From positions 1 through 13,965 of the forward strand of contig CAYXSW010000030.1 in NCBI GenBank assembly GCA_964467915.1: DNA of 13,965 nt. Direction: 5' to 3'. Source of the stretch: MED-G16 sp964467915. Lineage in GTDB: Bacteria; Bacteroidota; Bacteroidia; Cytophagales; MED-G16. The translations under genes and the position numbers were made by a program. Below are positions 8,051 to 13,965 of this stretch, one piece after another (within the stretch, counting starts at the first letter, position 1; every line of letters starts with the position of its first letter). The notes beneath the pieces are model-generated. The model did not search any database. It was not told the origin of the DNA and saw only the letters and a program-made list of their open reading frames with translations.

Positions 8051-8063
8051 ATAAATTGTGTAG

Positions 8064-9320
8064 ATGTCAGTATCTAGGAGAAGTTTTATTCATAACGCTT
8101 TAGCGGCAGGAACTATGTTCCCCTTATTCTCTATGGACTACTCTAAGGGCAAAGTAGAACTAAAAACAAAAAATAAAAACGAAGACTATTGGAAAAAGGT
8201 GGCAGGAATGTACCACCAAAATGTAAAATTCATAAACCTAGAGTCTGGGTATTTTAGCCCCTCTCCAGAAAGTGTTAAAGAGTACTGGGTAAACTTTGTT
8301 AATGAAATTAATGAGTCACCGTCCTACTACATGAGGACAAGACAGACTGAGATGAGGGAGAAAGTAAGAGAAAAACTAGCAAAATACGCTGGAGTAGGAA
8401 CAGATGAAGTGGTACTAACAAGAAATACCACAGAGTCAATGAATATAATTATTCAAGGGATTAAACTAGAGAAAGATGATGAAATCCTGAGGACAAACCT
8501 TGAGTATCCCAATATCATTCAGGCACTTGACATGAGAGAGAGAAGGTTCGGAACTAAGGTAAGGATAGTAGATGTCCCTATCCACCCCATAAGCCAAGAC
8601 GAAATAGTGCAGAAGGTAATTGGGGCTGTGAATAAAAAAACTAAAGTTATCCTTATATCACACATGGTGTTTCTTAATGGACAGGTTTTTCCTGTGAAAG
8701 AAGTATGTCATAAGGCCAGAGAAATGGGCATTGAGACTATAGTAGACGGGGCACACTCATTCTCACACGTGGACATGGACGTGTCAGATATAGGATGCGA
8801 CTACTATGGATCAAGTTTACATAAATGGCTTGGCGCACCCCTCGGTAATGGGCTATTATACGTTAAGAAAGGTAAAGCAGAGCGTTTATGGCCATTATAT
8901 GGAGACACAGCATATGAAGATGATAATATCATGAAACTAGAACACCTTGGAACAAGGCCATGCTCAGACCAGAATGGAATCATCCCAGCTGTAGACTTCA
9001 ATTTAGAAGTTGGGAAGATAGAAAAGTCAAAAAGGTTAAAATTCCTCCAGATGAAGTGGGCAACAGAATTAAAAGACCATAAAAATATTGTAATGAATAC
9101 TCCTCTAGGTCAGGGTCAGTCTTTTGGTATTGCGAATGTAGGGGTAAAGAACCTTCACCCATCAGAGTTAGCAGATAAACTCTTTGATGAACATAATATA
9201 TTCACAGTCCCTATAGATGACGACAGAGGGATAAGGGGGATAAGGGTATCACCTAACCTTTACTCTACAACAGAAGATATTGATAAATTTATTGAGGCAA
9301 TGCTTACAATAGCAGACTAG
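8064..9320 (+). CDS. Class V PLP-dependent aminotransferase with Tat signal
   Basis: A 418-residue fold-type I PLP enzyme of the class V aminotransferase / isopenicillin-N-epimerase-like group. The PLP-binding Lys254 sits in SSLHKWLGAPLGNGLLY. Asp228 in VDGAHS should contact the pyridine nitrogen, with His231 next to it. NTTESMN at 121-127 fits the cofactor phosphate and substrate region. No Cys lies in the C-terminal loop used by cysteine desulfurases, which argues against IscS/SufS. The N-terminus reads SRRSFIHNALAAGTMFP, a twin-arginine (Arg5-Arg6) signal followed by a weak hydrophobic stretch, so the folded holoenzyme is predicted to be exported to the periplasm; there is no clear AxA cleavage site. 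The reaction and substrate are unknown. It stands between a strong terminator and valS, 18 nt before the valS start. Confidence 0.9.
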   Translation: MSVSRRSFIHNALAAGTMFPLFSMDYSKGKVELKTKNKNEDYWKKVAGMYHQNVKFINLESGYFSPSPESVKEYWVNFVNEINESPSYYMRTRQTEMREKVREKLAKYAGVGTDEVVLTRNTTESMNIIIQGIKLEKDDEILRTNLEYPNIIQALDMRERRFGTKVRIVDVPIHPISQDEIVQKVIGAVNKKTKVILISHMVFLNGQVFPVKEVCHKAREMGIETIVDGAHSFSHVDMDVSDIGCDYYGSSLHKWLGAPLGNGLLYVKKGKAERLWPLYGDTAYEDDNIMKLEHLGTRPCSDQNGIIPAVDFNLEVGKIEKSKRLKFLQMKWATELKDHKNIVMNTPLGQGQSFGIANVGVKNLHPSELADKLFDEHNIFTVPIDDDRGIRGIRVSPNLYSTTEDIDKFIEAMLTIAD

Positions 9321-9326
9321 TCTTGT

Positions 9327-9334
9327 TAGTTTTG
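9327..9334 (+). promoter_or_regulatory. -7 element (TAGTTTTG) of valS
   Basis: TAGTTTTG is an exact match to TAnnTTTG in the 18-bp gap between the aminotransferase and valS. It ends only 4 nt before the valS ATG, so transcription from it would give a leaderless or near-leaderless mRNA. No clear -33 TTG is seen at the usual distance, where the sequence is still aminotransferase coding. The same TTAGTTTTGAG string precedes the barrel gene at the left end. Confidence 0.4.
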
Positions 9335-9338
9335 AGTT

Positions 9339-12073
9339 ATGTCTCTGGATTCAAAATATAACCCCCAAAGTATAGAAGATAAGTGGTACGCGAATTGGCT
9401 CAAAGACGAGTGCTTTAAGTCATCACCTAACTCAGAAAAAGAACCATTCACTATCGTAATCCCTCCGCCTAATGTCACAGGAGTTCTTCACATGGGACAC
9501 ATGCTCAATAACTCTATCCAAGACATACTTACCAGAAGGGCAAGGATGCAAGGTAAAGAAGCGTGCTGGGTTCCGGGAACAGACCACGCGTCTATAGCGA
9601 CTGAGGCAAAAGTTGTCACAATGCTAAAAGAAAAAGGTATTGAGAAAGATTCACTGACAAGGGATGAGTTTCTTAAGTACGCCTGGGAGTGGAAGGAGAA
9701 GTACGGTGGAATAATCTTGGAACAACTCAAGAAACTTGGCGCGTCATGTGACTGGTCGAGAACGAAATTCACNNNNNNNNNNNNNNNNNNNNNNNNNNNN
9801 NNNNNNNNNNNNNNNNNNNNNNNNNNNNNNNNNNNNNNNNNNNNNNNNNNNNNNNNNNNNNNNNNNNNNNNNTGGAACAACTCAAGAAACTTGGCGCGTC
9901 ATGTGACTGGTCGAGAACGAAATTCACGATGGATGAGGACCTGTCCAGATCTGTTATAAAAGTTTTTAATGACCTCTACAAGAAGGGACATATATACAGA
10001 GGCATACGAATGGTTAACTGGGATCCCGAGGGGAAAACTGCACTAGCTGACGACGAGGTAATCTACAAGGAAGTAGACTCCCAACTGTATCATATTAAGT
10101 ATAAGATAAAAGGAAGTGATGAGACACTTACAATCGCCACAACTAGGCCGGAAACTCTTCTAGGTGACACGGCGGTATGTATAAACCCAAATGATGAGAG
10201 GTTCACACACCTCCACGGTAAAACTGCAATAGTACCTCTAGTTGATAGAGAAGTTCCTATCATACTAGACGAGTACGTGGACATAGAGTTCGGTACTGGT
10301 TGCCTCAAGGTCACTCCGTCACATGACGAGAATGACTACAAGCTCGGAGAGAAACATAAGCTCCAGTCTATAGATATATTTGATGACGAAGGTAAGGTCA
10401 ACGAGAATGGAATCCTCTACGTTGGAGAGGACAGGTTCAAAGTCAGAAAACAAATCACTAAAGATCTCGATAAGATAGGGCAACTAGAGAAGACAGAGAA
10501 TTACAGGAACAAGGTAGGATTCTCTGAGAGGACAGACGCAGTTGTTGAGCCAAAGATATCAACCCAGTGGTTCCTGAGCATGAAAAAGGTGAAGGTGCCA
10601 GCACTAGAGAATGTGATGAATGACAACATCAAATTTCACCCGTCAAAACTAAAGAATATGTACAGGGCATGGATGGAAAATATTAACGACTGGTGTATCT
10701 CTAGACAGCTATGGTGGGGGCACCAGATCCCAGCATACTACCTCCCATCTGGAGAGTTTGTGGTGGCAGAGTCTAGGGAAGAGGCACTCAAAATGGCCCA
10801 AGAAATTGATAAGAATATAACGGAAGATCAGCTCACTCAGGATGACGATGTCCTGGATACCTGGTTCTCAAGCTGGCTCTGGCCAATTACTGTGTTTGAC
10901 GGGATCAACGAACCTGATAACAAAGAGATTAACTACTACTACCCTACGTCTGACCTTGTGACTGCGCCAGAAATTATCTTCTTCTGGGTGGCAAGGATGA
11001 TAGTAGCAGGGTACGAGTACAGGGGCGAGATGCCATTTAAGAACGTGTACTTCACAGGGATAGTGAGAGACAAGCAGAGGAGGAAGATGTCCAAATCCCT
11101 TGGAAACTCTCCAGACCCTATAGAGCTAATGAAAAAGTACGGTGCTGACGGAGTCAGATCTGGAATGCTTTTCAGTGCACCCGCAGGAAATGACCTCTTA
11201 TTCGATGAGAAACTCTGCGAGCAGGGAAGAAACTTCTCTAATAAACTATGGAATGCGTTCAGACTAATACAGACTCTGGAGGTATCAGACAAAGGAAAGG
11301 ACCAGTCCCTTGCCATAAGCTGGATAAAATCCAGGTATGATGAGATATTAAGCGAAGTTGATGACCACTTCTCAAAATACAGAATTTCTGATGCCCTACT
11401 CTCACTTTACTCCTTTATCTGGGATGATTTCTGTAATTGGTACCTAGAAATTATAAAGGATAGTTCTATATCGGAAGGTACTTATAAGGACACAATTGCT
11501 ATTCTAGAAAAAATATTGAAGGTCCTCCACCCTTTTATGCCATTTATCACCGAAGAACTATGGAATCAGATTGATAGAGAAAGAGGGTATATCATGTTAT
11601 CTGAATACCCTAAACCTAATGAGTTTGATGCTGAACTAAACGAAGATTTTAAGAAAGTTTTTGAGATGGTTACGGGACTTAGAAAATTAAAGTCAGACAA
11701 TAAGGTGAAGCAGATAGAGGTAGTGAAAATAATGATCAATAAAAAATCAGGTTTTGACTTTAATTCATACAAAGAACTTATACAGAAATTATCTAAGACT
11801 AAAGACCTTGAGATAGTAAAAGATATCCCAAGTGATTACCCTACGATAGTATCAGGAAAAGATACCTTATCTCTAGCGATTGAAAAATCTGAGGGATCTA
11901 AGGAAGACACACTCAAGCAGATTGAGTACTTAGAAGGATTTCTCAAGTCAGTAGATAAGAAATTATCAAATAAGAGTTTTGTAGATAATGCGCCTGAAAG
12001 TGTAGTAAATATTGAGAAAAAAAAGAGAGATGATGCACTTATCAAACTAGAAAATCTTAAGAATTCAATCTAA
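9339..12073 (+). CDS. valS: Valyl-tRNA synthetase ValS (complete, interrupted only by an assembly gap)
   Basis: Charges tRNA-Val with valine and edits mischarged threonine; cytoplasmic, essential. The frame from 9339 runs to 9772 (144 codons plus 2 nt), meets 100 N, then resumes. The 55 bp before the gap reappear after it, and deleting the N run plus one copy joins ...SRTKF to TMDEDLSRS in frame, giving 859 residues, normal for Bacteroidota. Motifs in that numbering: HIGH box HMGH at 51-54 within PPPNVTGVLHMGHMLNN; CP1 editing domain with ATTRPETLLGDTA near 215-227 and CLKVTPSHDENDY near 270-282; WFSSWLWP near 457-464; KMSKS at 531-535; anticodon-binding helices at about 600-720; C-terminal coiled-coil tRNA arm from about 790. 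Base composition drops from about 45-50% GC in sampled lines to about 25-40% after 11340. Its stop directly abuts that of the convergent SPRY gene. Confidence 0.96.
9718..9927. repeat. 55-bp direct duplicate flanking a scaffold gap
   Basis: Positions 9718-9772 and 9873-9927 are identical (beginning TGGAACAACTCAAG and ending ACGAAATTCAC). They are separated only by 100 N. Both copies are in the same codon phase. This is the footprint of two contigs that overlap by an assembler k-mer of 55 and were joined with a fixed-size gap, not a biological repeat. Confidence 0.95.
9773..9872. other. Assembly gap of 100 N inside valS
   Basis: Exactly 100 undetermined bases, the conventional placeholder for a gap of unknown size. 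Because the flanks overlap by 55 bp, the true missing length is probably zero and coordinates to the right are inflated by 155 bp. Confidence 0.97.
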
Positions 12074-12685
12074 TTAACCAGTTATAGTAATTTGAGTATT
12101 TGTGTTATTAACATAAGACGCAACTAAATAATATGTCCCATTAGAAACAGTAAATGCAACTCCTTGACTAAGTCCATTTTTATAAAAAGTAATTTGATTA
12201 GTATCCATATTTAAAGATATTTTAATAACATCGCCTTCACCATAAGAGGCTCCATAATTAGAAGCAGAATAGCTAGATGTCACAGTAAATTTTTGACCAT
12301 TTTGTAAAATGTAACAATATGAACCGCTACCTACTGCAGTCGATGGATTTTGAGTTCTTAGTTTTGAAACACCAATCATTACATCATAAATATTACCACC
12401 TGTATTATCCCAAGCATCAATAGTCATTTCCCATTCCTTTATTCCAGAGCTTACTCCAGTTGAATCATAAACACTATTCCATGAAACAGTACAATTACTT
12501 TCTAGAGATGTGAGATTACTATTAGATAAAGTTATGCAACTAGCCTTTGTTGAAGAATCCCATGTGTCTGATACTGCTCCACCAGAGGATTTTTTATGAT
12601 GAACCCCATGCTGAAGTGGAAGGATTTGGCAATAACCAAATGAATAACTAAATAAGAAAATAACTATAGTTAATAACCTTTCCAT
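12074..12685 (-). CDS. Secreted SPRY-domain protein
   Basis: A 203-residue exported protein. Residues 1-19 form a signal peptide, followed by the tag QILPLQHGVHHKKSSGG (20-36) that also begins the mature part of the glycine-rich neighbour. Residues about 65-200 look like a SPRY domain: GIKEWEMTID and YDVMIGVSKL, then the hallmark GDVIKISLNMDTNQITFYKN at 151-170 and GTYYLVASYVN at 183-193. SPRY/B30.2 domains are beta-sandwich binding modules best known from eukaryotic TRIM and SOCS proteins; bacterial ones are less common and their ligands are mostly unknown. Mature Cys50, Cys65 and Cys124 could form a disulfide. There is no type IX C-terminal sorting domain and no catalytic motif. The start is the ATG at 12685, 31 nt after the glycine-rich gene, so it is probably the last gene of that operon. 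A surface or extracellular binding role is inferred. Confidence 0.82.
   Translation of the reverse strand: MERLLTIVIFLFSYSFGYCQILPLQHGVHHKKSSGGAVSDTWDSSTKASCITLSNSNLTSLESNCTVSWNSVYDSTGVSSGIKEWEMTIDAWDNTGGNIYDVMIGVSKLRTQNPSTAVGSGSYCYILQNGQKFTVTSSYSASNYGASYGEGDVIKISLNMDTNQITFYKNGLSQGVAFTVSNGTYYLVASYVNNTNTQITITG
12578..12628 (-). other. Shared post-signal tag, SPRY copy
   Basis: Encodes QILPLQHGVHHKKSSGG directly after the signal peptide of the SPRY protein. It matches the tag of the neighbouring glycine-rich protein at 13638-13688 at about 13 of 17 residues, counting one gap, with several synonymous codon changes. Function unknown. Confidence 0.75.
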
Positions 12686-12716
12686 AAAAGAAAGAAATTA
12701 AAAAAAATATCTTTAA

Positions 12717-13742
12717 TCACCAAGTTATTGTCACCTTTCCGTGACCTGAATTATTTCCCTCTACACTTGATTTGTTTGAGCCATTATTATAAGACCCTCC
12801 TCCTCCTCCATTTCCAGATTGGCTTCCATTCCAATTTCCTCCACCTCCACCTGAATATCCACCACCACCACCACCATATCCATTAGTGTTTTCCGAAGAA
12901 TCGTGACTAGCTCCTCCTCCTCCAAACCCACCATCACTACTTGTTCTGCCTGCTCTAGTTCCACTAGTATTTCCTCCTGTTCCTCCATTTAAAAAACTAA
13001 GACCAGCATTTGCTAAATTATTTAGTTGACTTCCCCAACCTTGTCCTCCATTTCCAATAAAACCACCACCACCACCTGCAACTGCTCCACCACCACCGTA
13101 TCCATTTGACCCTCCGCTAGCTTTGGCTCCACCTCCAGATCCTGAAGCTGCAGCTCCAAAGTTTCCAGGAGTAATTTCTGAATTTCCACCGCTAGTCCCT
13201 GTTAAGCCAGGCTCACCATCCCTATGCCCTCTACTATTACCAGAAGTTCCTATTCCTCCTCCTCCTCCTCCTGCAATAATTAGTGCAGTATTATCTGAAG
13301 TCACAACATAACTTCCTCCTCCTCCTCCTCCCATGTAATCTCCCTCCAATCCTTGTTGGCCAACTAGAATTTTAATAACATCATCCTTTGTTAGATTAAA
13401 CTGCCCAGAAATCTTTGCTCCCTTTCCTCCAGCTTTTGATGAGGAAGAAGACCCAATAGCACCCTGAGCCCCGTAAACTGTGATAGTATATGTTCCAGTA
13501 TGAGGAACTGTCCAAGATTGTATTCCACCACTTAGTGTTACCTCACCATTTAGGTCGGTAGATGCGTATGCGGTATTACAATCAGATTGTGATGGACCTT
13601 CTCTCCCCGTTTTTGAACAATTTGTAAAAGTCCTCTCTCCAGATGATGGTTTTTTATAATGGACTCCGTGCTGTGCTGGAAGTATTTGGGAATGGCATAT
13701 AGAGCTATCTATCAAAAAAAATAGTAGAAGTACGTATCTCAA
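12717..13742 (-). CDS. Secreted glycine-rich protein, ALK/LTK-type glycine-rich domain (TTG start)
   Basis: A 341-residue exported protein. Signal peptide 1-18; tag QILPAQHGVHYKKPSSG at 19-35; a small beta domain at about 36-95 with FTNCSKTGREGPSQSDC and IQSWTVPHTGTYTITVYGAQ; then a long glycine-rich region (about 95-340) with KDDVIKILVGQQG, repeated GGGGGGS and IIAGGGGGG blocks, DGGFGGGGASH and a final GHGKVTITW. This order matches the glycine-rich domain of animal ALK/LTK receptors (PF12810) and its bacterial relatives, where glycine runs form polyglycine-II helices on a beta scaffold. There is no ATG: the only start is TTG 13742, since an in-frame TGA lies at 13758-13760, and this TTG overlaps the stop of the preceding osmC-like gene (TTGA), supporting coupled translation. 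The paired Cys42 and Cys55 could form a disulfide. An adhesive or binding role is inferred, not shown. Confidence 0.83.
   Translation of the reverse strand: MRYVLLLFFLIDSSICHSQILPAQHGVHYKKPSSGERTFTNCSKTGREGPSQSDCNTAYASTDLNGEVTLSGGIQSWTVPHTGTYTITVYGAQGAIGSSSSSKAGGKGAKISGQFNLTKDDVIKILVGQQGLEGDYMGGGGGGSYVVTSDNTALIIAGGGGGGIGTSGNSRGHRDGEPGLTGTSGGNSEITPGNFGAAASGSGGGAKASGGSNGYGGGGAVAGGGGGFIGNGGQGWGSQLNNLANAGLSFLNGGTGGNTSGTRAGRTSSDGGFGGGGASHDSSENTNGYGGGGGGYSGGGGGNWNGSQSGNGGGGGSYNNGSNKSSVEGNNSGHGKVTITW
12796..13332 (-). repeat. Glycine-codon microsatellites
   Basis: Short trinucleotide runs encode the polyglycine blocks of the glycine-rich protein: on the plus strand (CCA)6 at 12859-12876, (CCT)6 at 13255-13272 and (CCT)5 at 13315-13329, plus shorter runs near 12796-12810. 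Gly codons here are mostly GGA and GGT. Slippage in such runs would change block length in frame. Confidence 0.7.
13638..13688 (-). other. Shared post-signal tag, glycine-rich copy
   Basis: Encodes QILPAQHGVHYKKPSSG directly after the signal peptide. Its partner is at 12578-12628. Substitutions are mostly conservative and third-codon changes are frequent, so the two copies have been kept as protein sequence rather than copied recently. Confidence 0.75.
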
Positions 13743-13965
13743 GTCTGTCTTATTATCTCAAAAGAATGGTTTACTTTCGTGTCCTTCCTGATAGAAGAAC
13801 CTACTGAACAATATTTTGTGAGGGCAAGGCCAATAAACCTATCTGCCTCATTTTCTTTAAGGTCATCTGAGTGAATAATGTATTTAATATTAATTTCTTT
13901 GTAATACATCGGGTGGGTATCTGCCCTTACGCCAGAAGACTCAGCCTTAATATCTTTAAAGTCTC
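13739..13965 (-). CDS. OsmC/Ohr-family protein, C-terminal part (runs off right edge)
   Basis: An open minus-strand frame with no start inside the window; 74 codons and a TGA stop at 13741-13739. The peptide begins DFKDIKAESSGVRADTHPMY, continues with YKEINIKYIIHSDDL, and holds IGLALTKYCSVGSSI at 44-58. This is the C-terminal half of the OsmC fold as seen in the YhfA-like branch: a Glu/Arg-rich lead, 'HPxxYxxIxIxY', then a long helix entering the KYCSV loop, whose Cys is the second redox Cys of the family. OsmC/Ohr proteins reduce organic peroxides in the cytoplasm with paired cysteines; the first Cys is outside the window, so activity cannot be judged. The stop overlaps the TTG start of the glycine-rich gene, implying co-transcription, although a functional link to secreted proteins is not obvious. 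Confidence 0.85.
   Translation of the reverse strand, partial: DFKDIKAESSGVRADTHPMYYKEINIKYIIHSDDLKENEADRFIGLALTKYCSVGSSIRKDTKVNHSFEIIRQT

Noticed and set aside
8064..9320. Cysteine desulfurase (IscS/SufS)
   Set aside because: The expected catalytic Cys in the C-terminal loop is absent, and a Tat signal is present.
9718..9927. Direct repeat as a transposition or attachment-site duplication
   Set aside because: The copies flank only N and joining them restores an uninterrupted essential gene; the exact 55-bp length fits an assembler k-mer.
9873..9959. Apparent frameshifted tail of valS after the N run
   Set aside because: It is the duplicated 55-mer and the following valS sequence read in the wrong phase. 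The correct phase continues the protein without loss.
12761..12988. Minus-strand frame encoding a Glu/Val-rich peptide
   Set aside because: It is a shifted reading of the GGA/GGT glycine repeats of the glycine-rich gene, with no independent support.
13123..13311. Plus-strand proline-rich frame
   Set aside because: It is the antisense of glycine codons (CCT/CCA) in the glycine-rich gene.
12796..13332. Repeated CCT/CCA blocks as a CRISPR-like or tandem-repeat array
   Set aside because: The blocks are irregular in length and spacing and are explained by polyglycine coding.
12717..13742. Collagen-like protein
   Set aside because: There is no sustained Gly-X-Y periodicity; glycine occurs in runs with the order seen in ALK-type glycine-rich domains.

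Overview
The window looks like chromosomal DNA from a low-GC member of the Bacteroidota, probably a marine Flavobacteriia-type organism. The evidence is GldC (a gliding-motility family protein confined to this phylum), a TonB-dependent receptor with a carboxypeptidase-regulatory-like N-terminal domain paired with a lipoprotein, a Bacteroidota-style valyl-tRNA synthetase, and TAnnTTTG-type -7 promoter elements. A run of exactly 100 N flanked by the same 55-bp sequence on both sides shows that this is a scaffold from a short-read (probably metagenomic) assembly.

Layout. (1) Positions 1-1474, minus strand: a predicted outer-membrane beta-barrel of the 'HAP...DHTH' transporter-like family, followed 2 nt later by the first 23 codons of a lipoprotein that runs off the left edge. 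(2) Positions 1538-3483, plus strand: an overlapping housekeeping operon truB-ribF-gldC. ribF most likely starts at a TTG with a good Shine-Dalgarno inside the end of truB. (3) Positions 3563-7991, plus strand: a TonB-dependent receptor and, 7 nt later, a surface lipoprotein with a divergent SGNH/GDSL-hydrolase fold, closed by a strong intrinsic terminator (8018-8050). (4) Positions 8064-12073, plus strand: a Tat-signal class-V aminotransferase and valS. The valS gene looks broken only because of the scaffolding artefact; removing the N run and one 55-bp copy restores a single 859-codon frame. (5) Positions 12074-13965, minus strand: reading leftward from the right edge, the C-terminal 74 codons of an OsmC-family protein, a glycine-rich secreted protein (similar to the ALK/LTK-type glycine-rich domain) whose TTG start overlaps the osmC stop, and a secreted SPRY-domain protein whose stop codon abuts the valS stop.

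How the genes relate. TruB, RibF and ValS are core tRNA and cofactor functions. The receptor/lipoprotein pair has the layout of a SusC/SusD-type uptake system, with an SGNH-fold protein in the lipoprotein slot. It has lost canonical active-site residues, so it may bind rather than hydrolyse. The most unusual locus is the pair of secreted proteins at the right end: two unrelated folds (glycine-rich and SPRY) carry nearly the same 17-residue tag directly after the signal peptide. This suggests a modular secreted-protein family. No RNA genes, CRISPR arrays, insertion sequences or attachment sites were seen, and no intergenic stretch exceeds about 80 bases.
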